A DNA stretch of 64,000 nt from Mycobacterium sp. GA-1199 (GTDB taxonomy: Bacteria > Actinomycetota > Actinomycetes > Mycobacteriales > Mycobacteriaceae): NCBI RefSeq assembly GCF_001500045.1, contig NZ_LQIX01000002.1, positions 84,733 to 148,732 of the forward strand, in the 5' to 3' direction. The notes below the pieces were generated by a model. The model made no database searches, was not told where the DNA came from, and worked only from the letters and a program-made list of their open reading frames with translations. Numbering within the stretch: position 1 is the first letter of the stretch; each line of letters starts with the position of its first letter. This document shows positions 1 through 7,900 of this stretch, one piece after another. The translations under genes were made by a program, and so were the position numbers.

Positions 1-1
1 C

Positions 2-352
2 TACGCGTCGCTGACCCGGCCGGACCCCGCCGAGGAGCGCCGCGAGCTGAACTACACCTACCGCGGCGGCTGGGACGATCCCTCGTCGACCTCGAAGAGC
101 AGCAGTGCCGTCGAGGTCGACCTGAGCAAGTTCGACGCCAAGGCGGTCGTCGGCGTCCTGCGCGGCGCCCCGGAGACGCTCGGCATGAAACCCGAGGACG
201 TCACCAGCACCTATCTGTCCATCGACCCGGCCACCGATCCGACCACCCCCGGCGCGCTGTCGGTCGACGTCTACGTGTCCAGCGACTACGGCAGCGGGTA
301 CATCGAGCTGGCCGGTGACGGCACGGTCAAGCAGATCAACTACCCCGGCTGA
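2..352 (+). CDS. C-terminal part of a hypothetical (possibly membrane/secreted) protein
   Basis: An open frame enters from the left edge and stops with TGA at 350-352, giving about 116 residues of a C terminus. The visible part contains an acidic stretch, a motif VEVDLSKFDAKAV and a C-terminal beta-rich segment ending in IELAGDGTVKQINYPG. No catalytic motif or membrane helix is visible in this fragment. In M. tuberculosis a predicted membrane protein (Rv0048c) lies next to the PadR and ino1 genes, so by position this could be its homologue; that is inference only. The upstream start is outside the window. Confidence 0.55.
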   Translation, partial: YASLTRPDPAEERRELNYTYRGGWDDPSSTSKSSSAVEVDLSKFDAKAVVGVLRGAPETLGMKPEDVTSTYLSIDPATDPTTPGALSVDVYVSSDYGSGYIELAGDGTVKQINYPG

Positions 353-386
353 GGCCCGGTCGTTCGCGTGACGGTAACCCAACATT

Positions 387-414
387 CGCGCCGAATATAT
401 CGGCGCGATACTAT
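387..414 (+). promoter_or_regulatory. Inverted repeat with -10-like box upstream of padR
   Basis: A perfect 8-bp inverted repeat, CGCGCCGA and TCGGCGCG separated by ATATA, covers 387-407. It runs directly into a -10-like box (GATACT at 407-412, or TACTAT at 409-414). The position, about 55-80 bp before the padR start, suits an operator overlapping the promoter of the padR-ino1 pair. Autoregulation by the PadR protein is inferred from position only. Confidence 0.45.
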
Positions 415-466
415 GGTGCGAGGTGTCGAAACGCCGTAACGGACGAGCTGCGATTTTCTGGAGGGG

Positions 467-1030
467 GTGTCCTCGGTGCTGGAATTGGCCATCCTGGGAC
501 TCCTGCTGGAATCGCCGATGCACGGTTACGAACTTCGCAAGAGATTGACGGGCTTGCTCGGCGCCTTCCGCGCATTTTCGTACGGATCGTTGTATCCGGC
601 CTTGCGGCGCATGCAGAACGACGGGCTGATCGTCGAGGACGCTGCGCCGGACGGCACCCCGAAGATGCGCCGGGCGCGACGCGTCTACCAGCTCACCGAG
701 AAGGGCAAGCAGCGCTTCTCCGAACTGGTGGCCGACACGGGCCCACAGAACTTCTCCGACGACGGATTCGGTGTCCATCTCGCCTTCTTCAACCGCACCC
801 CGGCCGAGGCCCGGATGCGGATCCTGGAGGGGCGTCGTCGTCAGGTGGAGGAACGCCGCGAGGGTCTGCGTGAAGCCGTTGCGCGGGCCAGCAGCTCGAT
901 CGACAGGTACACCCGCCAGCTTCATCAGCTGGGGTTGGAGTCGAGCGAGCGCGAGGTGAAGTGGCTCAACGAGTTGATTGCGGCGGAACGTCTGAGCCAG
1001 GGGCGCTCAGACAACACAGTGCAGCCCTAG
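467..1030 (+). CDS. PadR family transcriptional regulator
   Basis: A 187-residue PadR-type regulator. The N-terminal winged-helix domain (about residues 1-85) shows the family pattern [18 protein letters not shown], the [18 protein letters not shown] recognition segment, and a beta-wing ending in [12 protein letters not shown]. The C-terminal half is a charged helical dimerisation region. Start: GTG at 467 sits almost on top of a GGAGGGGG Shine-Dalgarno at 459-466, and GTG at 476 is better spaced, so the true start may be three codons downstream. ino1 follows 47 bp later in the same direction, as in M. tuberculosis where a PadR gene (Rv0047c) adjoins ino1. A role in ino1 control is inferred from this. 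The inverted repeat at 387-407 is a candidate binding site. Confidence 0.88.
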   Translation: MSSVLELAILGLLLESPMHGYELRKRLTGLLGAFRAFSYGSLYPALRRMQNDGLIVEDAAPDGTPKMRRARRVYQLTEKGKQRFSELVADTGPQNFSDDGFGVHLAFFNRTPAEARMRILEGRRRQVEERREGLREAVARASSSIDRYTRQLHQLGLESSEREVKWLNELIAAERLSQGRSDNTVQP

Positions 1031-1077
1031 GCAGAACCGAACCAGCTACGACCGGGATTACGAAGGGAAGAGTCGTC

Positions 1078-2154
1078 ATGTCATCCAACGGAGAGGTGCG
1101 GGTCGCGATTGTCGGCGTGGGCAACTGCGCGTCGTCGCTCGTACAGGGCGTGCAGTACTACCACGATGCCGACGAGACGGCCACCGTGCCCGGCCTGATG
1201 CATGTGCGCCTCGGCCCCTACCACGTGCGCGACGTCAAGTTCGTCGCCGCCTTCGACGTCGACGCCAAGAAGGTCGGCTTCGACCTGTCCGAGGCGATCT
1301 TCGCGTCGGAGAACAACACCATCAAGATCGCCGACGTGCCGCCGCTCAACGTCACCGTGCAGCGCGGCCCGACCCTCGACGGCATCGGCAAGTACTACGC
1401 CGACACCATCGAGGTGTCCGACTCCGACCCGGTCGACGTCGTCAAGGCGCTCAAGGACGCCGAGGTCGACGTCCTGGTGTCCTACCTTCCGGTGGGTTCG
1501 GACGAGGCCGACAAGTTCTACGCCCAGTGCGCGATCGACGCCGGTGTGGCGTTCGTCAACGCGCTTCCGGTGTTCATCGCGTCGGACCCGGAGTGGGCGA
1601 AGAAGTTCACCGACGCCGGTGTCCCGATCGTCGGCGACGACATCAAGAGCCAAATCGGCGCGACGATCACCCACCGCGTGATGGCCAAGCTGTTCGAGGA
1701 CCGCGGCGTGCAACTCGACCGCACCATGCAGCTCAACGTCGGCGGCAACATGGACTTCCTCAACATGCTCGAGCGTGAGCGGTTGGAGTCGAAGAAGATC
1801 TCCAAGACCCAGGCCGTGACCTCCAACCTGCAGCGCGAGTTCAAGACCAAAGACGTGCACATCGGCCCGTCCGACCACGTCGGCTGGCTCGACGACCGCA
1901 AGTGGGCCTACGTCCGGCTCGAGGGCCGCGCGTTCGGTGACGTGCCGCTGAACCTGGAGTACAAGCTCGAGGTGTGGGATTCGCCGAACTCGGCGGGTGT
2001 CATCATCGACGCGGTGCGGGCGGCCAAGATCGCGCTCGATCGCGGCATCGGCGGCCCCGTCGAGGCGGCCTCGGCCTACCTCATGAAGAGCCCGCCCAAG
2101 CAGCTGCCCGACGATGTGGCCCGGGCGCAGCTCGAAACCTTCATCGAGGGCTGA
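1078..2154 (+). CDS. ino1: Myo-inositol-1-phosphate synthase
   Basis: Converts D-glucose 6-phosphate to 1D-myo-inositol 3-phosphate with NAD+. This is the first step toward phosphatidylinositol, PIMs/LAM and mycothiol. The 358-residue length is typical of the actinobacterial form (M. tuberculosis about 367). Visible features: an N-terminal Rossmann segment [12 protein letters not shown] (residues 10-21), the [13 protein letters not shown] segment, the catalytic-domain stretch [15 protein letters not shown] and [12 protein letters not shown], and the C-terminal [20 protein letters not shown] at 1078 is preceded by GAAGGGA; a longer upstream reading frame overlaps padR and is not needed. It probably shares the padR transcript or has its own promoter in the short gap. 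Confidence 0.97.
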   Translation: MSSNGEVRVAIVGVGNCASSLVQGVQYYHDADETATVPGLMHVRLGPYHVRDVKFVAAFDVDAKKVGFDLSEAIFASENNTIKIADVPPLNVTVQRGPTLDGIGKYYADTIEVSDSDPVDVVKALKDAEVDVLVSYLPVGSDEADKFYAQCAIDAGVAFVNALPVFIASDPEWAKKFTDAGVPIVGDDIKSQIGATITHRVMAKLFEDRGVQLDRTMQLNVGGNMDFLNMLERERLESKKISKTQAVTSNLQREFKTKDVHIGPSDHVGWLDDRKWAYVRLEGRAFGDVPLNLEYKLEVWDSPNSAGVIIDAVRAAKIALDRGIGGPVEAASAYLMKSPPKQLPDDVARAQLETFIEG

Positions 2155-2246
2155 CTCTCACTGCTCGCCGAAACCGACGTTTTGGTCGATTCGTCGCAGT
2201 ACGGACCGCCATTACGTCGGTCCCGGCGACACGGTTAGATGACTTC

Positions 2247-3146
2247 GTGACCGATATCTCTGCTGACGACGAACTGGCCACGCTCGACGAGTTCATCTTC
2301 CTCACGGAGAACGCGCGGCAGGCCGGTGTCGACGTGGTGCCCCACGCCGAGCGCATCGATTCCGGACCCATCAGCGCGCTGAAATTCGGCGAGGGGTCGC
2401 CGCGGGTGGTGTTCCTTCACGGCGGCGGACAGAACGCCCACACCTGGGACACCGTGATCGTCGGGCTCGGCGTGCCGGCGCTCGCCATCGACCTGCCCGG
2501 GCACGGCCGTTCGGCGTGGCGCGAGGACGGCGACTACGGGCCGAAGAGCAATGCGGTCGCGGTCGAACCTGTGATCCGCTCACTGGCTTCGGAGGCCTCG
2601 CTGGTGGTGGGCATGTCGCTGGGCGGCCTGACGTCGTTGCGCCTGGCCGTCGAGGCCCCGGATCTCGTGCGCAGGCTGGTGCTCGTCGACGTGACGCCCT
2701 CGGCGCCCGAGCGGCACACCCAGATGACCGAGGCGCAGAAGGGCACCGTCGCTCTGGTGCAGGGTGACCGCATCTTCCCCTCGTTCGAGGCGATGCTGGA
2801 GAAGACGGTCGCCGCGGCGCCACACCGTGATCGGGAGTCGTTGCGTCGCGGCGTGTTTCACAATGCCAAGCGGCTCGACGACGGCACCTGGACCTGGCGC
2901 TACGACGAGATGCGCAAGGGTGAGGGCTTCGAGGGGCTGTGGGACGACGTTCCGCGGCTGCAGGTGACGACGACGTTGGTGCGCGGCGCCAACTCGTTCT
3001 TCGTCAACGACGACGACGCCGCCGAGTTCGCCCGTCGCGCACCGGGATTCAAAGACGTCCACATCGTCGAGGATTCCGGGCACTCGGTGCAGAGCGATCA
3101 GCCGCGCAAGTTGATCGACATCCTGCGGGCGGTGCTCGCCGAGTAG
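2247..3146 (+). CDS. Alpha/beta-hydrolase (Rv0045c-type esterase)
   Basis: A 299-residue alpha/beta-hydrolase that closely resembles the recalled sequence of the M. tuberculosis esterase Rv0045c. Visible elements: the oxyanion-loop region VVFLHGGGQNAHTWDTV, the segment IDLPGHGRSAWRED, the nucleophile elbow GMSLGG carrying the catalytic Ser, an acidic-loop region near LVRGANSFFVNDD, and the C-terminal catalytic His in DSGHSVQSDQPR. No signal peptide is seen, so it is cytosolic; the substrate is unknown (ester hydrolysis by family). GTG at 2247 matches the family N terminus; the frame is open further upstream but overlaps ino1. It follows ino1 by about 90 bp on the same strand. Confidence 0.92.
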   Translation: MTDISADDELATLDEFIFLTENARQAGVDVVPHAERIDSGPISALKFGEGSPRVVFLHGGGQNAHTWDTVIVGLGVPALAIDLPGHGRSAWREDGDYGPKSNAVAVEPVIRSLASEASLVVGMSLGGLTSLRLAVEAPDLVRRLVLVDVTPSAPERHTQMTEAQKGTVALVQGDRIFPSFEAMLEKTVAAAPHRDRESLRRGVFHNAKRLDDGTWTWRYDEMRKGEGFEGLWDDVPRLQVTTTLVRGANSFFVNDDDAAEFARRAPGFKDVHIVEDSGHSVQSDQPRKLIDILRAVLAE

Positions 3147-3163
3147 CTCGGTTTCGCCGCGGC

Positions 3164-3226
3164 CGCGAGCGACCGCATTTGTCCGCGGTTTCGCGGTGTG
3201 TCGGCGGGCAGACACGGTCGCTCGCG
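3164..3226. repeat. 63-bp dispersed repeat with 12-bp inverted ends (copy 1)
   Basis: The element begins CGCGAGCGACCG and ends with its exact reverse complement CGGTCGCTCGCG. A second copy of identical length lies at 17861-17923; aligned without gaps the two differ at 9 of 63 positions by my count. This copy lies in the gap between the hydrolase gene and the luciferase-like oxidoreductase. It encodes nothing and looks like a REP/MITE-type palindromic repeat. Confidence 0.75.
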
Positions 3227-3268
3227 GGGGTTGGTGGTCGGGAGACTGACGCTGCGTACGGTTGAAGT

Positions 3269-4069
3269 GTGAGCTATCCGATTCGTGTCGGCCTGCAATT
3301 GCAGCCGCAGCACTCCCCGAAGTACAGCCATATCCGCGATGCCGTCCGCCGGTGCGAGGACATCGGCGTCGACATCGCCTTCAACTGGGACCACTTCTTC
3401 CCGCTCTACGGCGATCCCGACGGGGCCCACTACGAATGCTGGACGATGCTGGGCGCCTGGGCCGAGCAAACGTCGCGCATCGAGATCGGCGCGCTGGTGA
3501 CCTGCAACTCGTACCGCAATCCCGAGCTGCTGGCAGACATGGCGCGCACCGTCGACCACATCAGCGACGGGCGCCTGATCCTGGGCATCGGTTCGGGTTG
3601 GAAGCAGAAGGATTACGACGAGTACGGCTACGAGTTCGGCACCGCGGGCAGCCGGCTCGACGACCTCGCCGCGGCGATGCCGCGCATCACGTCGCGCCTG
3701 TCCAAGCTCAACCCACAGCCCACCCGCGACATCCCCGTCCTCATCGGCGGCGGTGGCGAGAAGAAGACGCTGCGACTGGTCGCCGAGTACGGCGACATCT
3801 GGCACAGCTTCTCCGACAGCGCCGAATACCCGCGCAAGGCCGAGGTTTTGGCGCGACACTGCGCCGATGTGGGTCGTGACCCCCAGGCCATCGAGCGGTC
3901 GGCAGGCGTGTCGGGAAAAACCGTGGAGGCTTTGATCGGGGAGGCCGATGCGCTCGCCGACCTCGGCGTCACGATGCTGACCGTCGGGGTGAACGGACCC
4001 GACTACGACCTGTCCGAAGCCGAAGCGTTGGTCCGCTGGCGCGACCGTCGTCAAAACGCGGGCGGCTGA
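3269..4069 (+). CDS. LLM-class F420-dependent oxidoreductase
   Basis: A 266-residue luciferase-like TIM-barrel protein of the family that uses cofactor F420 in actinobacteria. Visible features: N-terminal IRVGLQLQPQHSP, the barrel segment DIAFNWDHFFPLYGDPDGAHYECW, the strand IEIGALVTCNSYRNPELLA, the cofactor-site region DGRLILGIGSGWKQKDYDEYG, and PVLIGGGGEKKTLRL near the C-terminal phosphate-binding region. The substrate cannot be read from sequence. GTG at 3269 gives the family N terminus. Its neighbours (hydrolase upstream, GntR regulator downstream) match the M. tuberculosis order Rv0045c-Rv0044c-Rv0043c. Confidence 0.9.
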   Translation: MSYPIRVGLQLQPQHSPKYSHIRDAVRRCEDIGVDIAFNWDHFFPLYGDPDGAHYECWTMLGAWAEQTSRIEIGALVTCNSYRNPELLADMARTVDHISDGRLILGIGSGWKQKDYDEYGYEFGTAGSRLDDLAAAMPRITSRLSKLNPQPTRDIPVLIGGGGEKKTLRLVAEYGDIWHSFSDSAEYPRKAEVLARHCADVGRDPQAIERSAGVSGKTVEALIGEADALADLGVTMLTVGVNGPDYDLSEAEALVRWRDRRQNAGG

Positions 4070-4121
4070 ACCGGCGTAACCGCTCCCGGCGAGGCGTGGT
4101 GCGTGAGAGACTGTCGCCGCC

Positions 4122-4799
4122 ATGCCCAAGAAGTATGGGGTCAAGGAAAAAGACCTTGTGGTCGCGCACGTCGTGAACCTCGTCCTGACCGGCAAGCTCC
4201 GGTCCGGTGATCGGATCGACCGCAACGAGATCGCACAGGACCTCGGATTGTCGCGCGTGCCGATTCAAGAGGCCGTCGTGCAGATGGAACACGACGGCAT
4301 CTTGTCCACCCGGTATCACCGCGGGGCGTTCGTCGAACGTTTCGACGAGGCGTTCGTTCGTGAGCACCATGAGCTGCACGGGTTTTTGACCGGCATGGCT
4401 TCCGCGCGCGCCGCCGCCGACCCCGATCCCCGCGTCGTCGAACGGTTGGGCGCGCTGACCGACACGCTGCGCGGCACCCGCGACTCGCGCGCCTTCTACG
4501 ACGCCGCGTGGCAGTACCGCACCGTGATCACCGACGCCTACGCCGGCCCGCGACTGACGGCGCTGATCCGCTCCGTCCAGGCCTTCACACCTCGAGCGTT
4601 CTGGGTGGCATACCTGAGCGACCACGACGAGATGCTGCCGTTCTACGAGGACGAGACCGCCGCGATCCGCGGCGGCGACGAGGAGGCCGCACGCGCCGCC
4701 TGTATCGCCCGCAGCGAGGCGATGGGCCACACCATGGTCACCGAACTGGTTCGACGAGGCGTGCTGCGCGGGGCGGGCGCCTCGTCGGTGACGTTCTGA
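4122..4799 (+). CDS. GntR family (FadR/FCD-type) transcriptional regulator
   Basis: A 225-residue regulator. The N-terminal GntR winged helix (about residues 5-75) contains [21 protein letters not shown] and the recognition helix region [16 protein letters not shown], then the wing [10 protein letters not shown]. The C-terminal all-helical FCD-like ligand domain (about 80-215) contains the histidines and acidic residues expected of a metal/ligand pocket ([30 protein letters not shown]). It corresponds by position to Rv0043c. The ABC-transporter pair follows on the same strand 48 bp downstream, so it may control that transporter, the upstream oxidoreductase, or both; this is inference. Confidence 0.9.
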   Translation: MPKKYGVKEKDLVVAHVVNLVLTGKLRSGDRIDRNEIAQDLGLSRVPIQEAVVQMEHDGILSTRYHRGAFVERFDEAFVREHHELHGFLTGMASARAAADPDPRVVERLGALTDTLRGTRDSRAFYDAAWQYRTVITDAYAGPRLTALIRSVQAFTPRAFWVAYLSDHDEMLPFYEDETAAIRGGDEEAARAACIARSEAMGHTMVTELVRRGVLRGAGASSVTF

Positions 4800-4847
4800 T
4801 CGAGCCCAACCCGGCGACCGCGCGGCCCTGACCGCTACGTTGCACAG

Positions 4848-6629
4848 ATGACCCCGTTCGCGCCACTCGGCAAGATCCTCGTGGTGGCGCTCGTCGCAGT
4901 GCTGGTGTCCGGTGTCGGTCTGGCCGGACCCGCGCACGCCAACGTGGACCAGTGCACACCTCCCGGCGTCGAGAGTGCCAGCGCCCTTCCAACCAACCTG
5001 GCCGCGGCGGCGACCGGGCCCGACGAGGACCGGTACACCACCCCCTCCGTGGCGCCGCTCGCGTCGGTCAACGTCGACGCGTTGAGCCTGATCCAACCCG
5101 GCACGCTGACCGTCGGCACCCTGTCGGACGCGCCGCCGAGCATCTGCATCAACTCGGCCGGTCAGTTCACCGGCTTCGACAACGAGGTGCTGCGCGCGAT
5201 CGCCGACAAGCTGGGCCTGCGGATCAACTTCGTCGGCACCGAGTTCTCCGGGCTGCTGGCACAGGTGGCGGCGCGGCGCTTCGACGTCGGGTCCTCATCG
5301 ATCACCACGACCGAAGAGCGCCGCCGCACAGTCGGTTTCACCAACGGCTACGACTTCGGCTACTTCTCGCTGGTCGTGCCCACCGGCTCGCCGATCACCG
5401 GTTTCGACAAGCTGGCTCCGGGACAGCGCATCGGCGTGGTGCAAGGCACCGTGCAGGAGTCCTACGTCATCGACACCCTGGGCCTGCAGCCGGTCAAGTA
5501 CCCGGACTACAACACCGTCTACGCGAGCCTGAAGACCCGGCAGATCGACGCCTGGGTCGCCCCGTCCCAGCAGGCGTCGGGAACCGTGCAACCCGGCGAT
5601 CCGGCCGAGATCATCGAAAACACCTTCAGCTTGGACAATTTCATCGCGTGGGCGGTGGCCACCGAGAACCGCCCGCTCATCGACGCGCTGAACTCCGGGC
5701 TCGACGCCGTGATCGCCGACGGCACCTGGGCGCGGCTGTATTCGGAATGGGTGCCGCGGGCGCTGCCGCCCGGGTGGAAGCCGGGCTCCAAGGCGGCTGC
5801 GCCCCCGCAACTGCCCGACTTCAACGCGATCGCCGCCGAGAACCAGCAGGCCCCGACCGGACCCGCGGCGCCGAAATCGACGCTGGCGCAACTGAAGGAC
5901 TCGTTCCTGAACTGGGACCTGTACCGGCAGGCGGTTCCGGATCTGTTGAAGACCGGCCTGCCGAACACGTTGATCCTGACCGTCAGCGCGGCCGTCATCG
6001 GGCTGGTGCTGGGGATGGCGTTGGCGGTCGCCGGGATCTCGCGGCATCGCTGGCTGCGGTGGCCGGCGCGGGTGTACACCGACATCTTCCGCGGCCTGCC
6101 CGAGGTGGTCATCATCTTGTTGATCGGCCTGGGGGTCGGTCCGGTCGTGGGCGGGTTGACCGGCAACAACCCGTTCCCTTTGGGCATCGCGGCGCTGGGC
6201 TTGATGGCGGCCGCCTACGTCGGAGAGATCTTCCGGTCCGGCATCCAAAGCGTCGAACCCGGGCAGATGGAAGCGTCACGCGCACTGGGCTTTTCGTACA
6301 CCTCGTCGATGCGGTTGGTCGTGATACCCCAGGGTGTGCGGCGGGTGCTGCCGGCGCTGATGAACCAGTTCATCTCGCTGCTGAAGGCCTCCTCGCTGGT
6401 CTACTTCCTCGGGCTGGTGGCCGACCAACGCGAGCTGTTCCAGGTCGGGCGCGACCTCAACGCGCAGACCGGCAACCTCTCACCGCTGGTGGCCGCGGGC
6501 TTCTTCTACCTCCTGCTGACGGTGCCGCTGACACATCTGGTCAACTACATCGACAACAGGCTGCGACGCGGGCGAAAGCCCTCCGAGGAGGACCCGCTTC
6601 CGATGGCGACGTCGCAGGAGATGGTGTGA
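4848..6629 (+). CDS. Fused amino-acid ABC transporter: substrate-binding domain plus permease
   Basis: A 593-residue polypeptide joining two usually separate ABC components. Residues 1-32 form a signal/membrane segment ending AGPAHA. Residues about 75-305 are a periplasmic amino-acid-binding (SBP_bac_3) domain, with GTLTVGTLSDAPPS, FTGFDNEVLRAIADKLG, FDVGSSSITTTEERR and GVVQGTVQESYV. After a Pro/Ala linker, residues about 370-575 form a HisM/GlnP-type permease with several hydrophobic helices and the EAA-like loop SVEPGQMEASRALGFSY. It probably imports a polar amino acid such as glutamine or glutamate; specificity is not readable. The ATPase gene overlaps its stop by one base, giving a two-gene operon. 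This transporter is an insertion relative to the M. tuberculosis Rv0042c-Rv0043c junction. Confidence 0.92.
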   Translation: MTPFAPLGKILVVALVAVLVSGVGLAGPAHANVDQCTPPGVESASALPTNLAAAATGPDEDRYTTPSVAPLASVNVDALSLIQPGTLTVGTLSDAPPSICINSAGQFTGFDNEVLRAIADKLGLRINFVGTEFSGLLAQVAARRFDVGSSSITTTEERRRTVGFTNGYDFGYFSLVVPTGSPITGFDKLAPGQRIGVVQGTVQESYVIDTLGLQPVKYPDYNTVYASLKTRQIDAWVAPSQQASGTVQPGDPAEIIENTFSLDNFIAWAVATENRPLIDALNSGLDAVIADGTWARLYSEWVPRALPPGWKPGSKAAAPPQLPDFNAIAAENQQAPTGPAAPKSTLAQLKDSFLNWDLYRQAVPDLLKTGLPNTLILTVSAAVIGLVLGMALAVAGISRHRWLRWPARVYTDIFRGLPEVVIILLIGLGVGPVVGGLTGNNPFPLGIAALGLMAAAYVGEIFRSGIQSVEPGQMEASRALGFSYTSSMRLVVIPQGVRRVLPALMNQFISLLKASSLVYFLGLVADQRELFQVGRDLNAQTGNLSPLVAAGFFYLLLTVPLTHLVNYIDNRLRRGRKPSEEDPLPMATSQEMV

Positions 6630-7372
6630 TGAGCACGTCGGGGTTCGACCCGGTATCGTTGAGCGCCAACGACATCCATCTTTCGTTTGGTCCCAACCCG
6701 GTGCTGCGCGGGGTAGACATCGATGTGCCCGCGGGCAGCACCACGGCGGTGATCGGGCCGTCGGGTTCGGGCAAGTCCACGCTGTTGCGGACGCTGAACC
6801 GGCTGTACGAGCCCGACCGCGGCGACATCCTGCTCGACGGTCGTTCGGTGCTCGCCGACAATCCCGACCAGTTGCGCCAGCGCATCGGGATGGTCTTCCA
6901 GAACTTCAACCTGTTTCCGCACCGCAGCGTGTTGGACAACGTGACGCTCGCCCCGCGCAAGCTCAAACGACTCAGCGCCGACGAGGCCCGCGAACTCGGG
7001 CTGGCACACCTGGATCGCGTCGGCCTGCGCAACAAAGCCGACGTGCGGCCGACAACGCTGTCCGGTGGCCAGCAGCAGCGCGTGGCGATCGCGCGGGCAC
7101 TCGCGATGGCGCCGCAGGTGATGTTCTTCGACGAGGCCACCTCGGCGCTCGACCCGGAATTGGTCAAGGGCATCCTCGCGCTGATCGCCGACCTCGGCGC
7201 CGACGGCATGACCATGGTGGTGGTCACGCACGAGATGGGCTTCGCCCGGTCGACGTCTGATGCCGTGGTGTTCATGGATCACGGCAAAGTGGTCGAGGCC
7301 GGACCGCCCGAGCAGATCTTCGACGCGGCCGAGACCGAACGCCTGCAGCGGTTCCTCTCGCAGGTGCTGTGA
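6629..7372 (+). CDS. Amino-acid ABC transporter ATP-binding protein (GlnQ-like)
   Basis: A 247-residue ATPase that powers the upstream fused transporter. It carries Walker A GPSGSGKST, Q-loop VFQNFNLFPH, the ABC signature LSGGQQQR, Walker B VMFFDEATSALDPE and the switch His in VVTHEMGFA. This pattern and the NLFPH segment are typical of polar amino-acid (GlnQ/HisP) ATPases. The ATG at 6629 shares its A with the TGA of the preceding gene, so the two are translationally coupled. Together with the previous gene it makes a complete importer. Confidence 0.95.
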   Translation: MSTSGFDPVSLSANDIHLSFGPNPVLRGVDIDVPAGSTTAVIGPSGSGKSTLLRTLNRLYEPDRGDILLDGRSVLADNPDQLRQRIGMVFQNFNLFPHRSVLDNVTLAPRKLKRLSADEARELGLAHLDRVGLRNKADVRPTTLSGGQQQRVAIARALAMAPQVMFFDEATSALDPELVKGILALIADLGADGMTMVVVTHEMGFARSTSDAVVFMDHGKVVEAGPPEQIFDAAETERLQRFLSQVL

Positions 7373-7449
7373 CCGGGCCTTCGACGACTTTGAAATAACG
7401 CGTCCGTCACGCATCCTGGCAGCGGCTGACAGGTTAGACTGCCGAAATT

Positions 7450-7896
7450 ATGGCGGAAGTCGTCGAACCGCAGGTCGCGGAGCTGTCAGGAGAGCTGCAG
7501 CGGGTTCTGTCCCGGGTGTTCTCCGTGCTGCGTCGCAGCGACACCAACCGCACCGACGCGGGGGACCTCACGTTGGCGCAGCTGTCGATCCTGCTGACGC
7601 TGCTGGAGCAGGGCCCGATGCGGATGACGGATCTGGCCGCCCACGAGCGTGTTCGCACGCCCACGACGACGGTCGCGATCCGCCGATTGGAGAAGCTGGG
7701 CCTGGTCAAACGCTCCCGCGACCCGTCGGACCTGCGCGCGGTGCTCGTCGACATCACCCCGGAGGGCCGCGCTCAGCACCAGGAGGCGCTCGAGGTTCGG
7801 CGCGCCCATCTGGCCAGCCTGTTGTCGCGGTTGAGCCCGGAGGACATCGAGACGCTGACCAAGGCCATCGACCCGCTCGAGCGGCTGGCCGAATAG
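7450..7896 (+). CDS. MarR family transcriptional regulator
   Basis: A 148-residue MarR-type dimeric winged-helix regulator. It has an N-terminal dimerisation helix, TLAQLSILLTLLEQGPMRMTDLA as the helix-turn-helix lead, the recognition helix VRTPTTTVAIRRLEKLGLV, a wing KRSRDPSDLRAVLVDITPEG, and C-terminal dimerisation helices ending DIETLTKAIDPLERL. It corresponds to the Rv0042c position. A -10-like TAGACT at 7435-7440 lies 9 bases before the ATG, so the message is probably leaderless or has a very short leader. The next gene is convergent and its stop lies 4 bp away. Confidence 0.92.
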   Translation: MAEVVEPQVAELSGELQRVLSRVFSVLRRSDTNRTDAGDLTLAQLSILLTLLEQGPMRMTDLAAHERVRTPTTTVAIRRLEKLGLVKRSRDPSDLRAVLVDITPEGRAQHQEALEVRRAHLASLLSRLSPEDIETLTKAIDPLERLAE

Positions 7897-7900
7897 CCGG

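Noticed and set aside
4952..6580. A very long Arg/Gly-rich reading frame overlapping the fused ABC transporter in another phase
   Set aside because: It is a high-GC shadow of the real gene. Only its last part (from 6629) coincides with the genuine ATPase frame.
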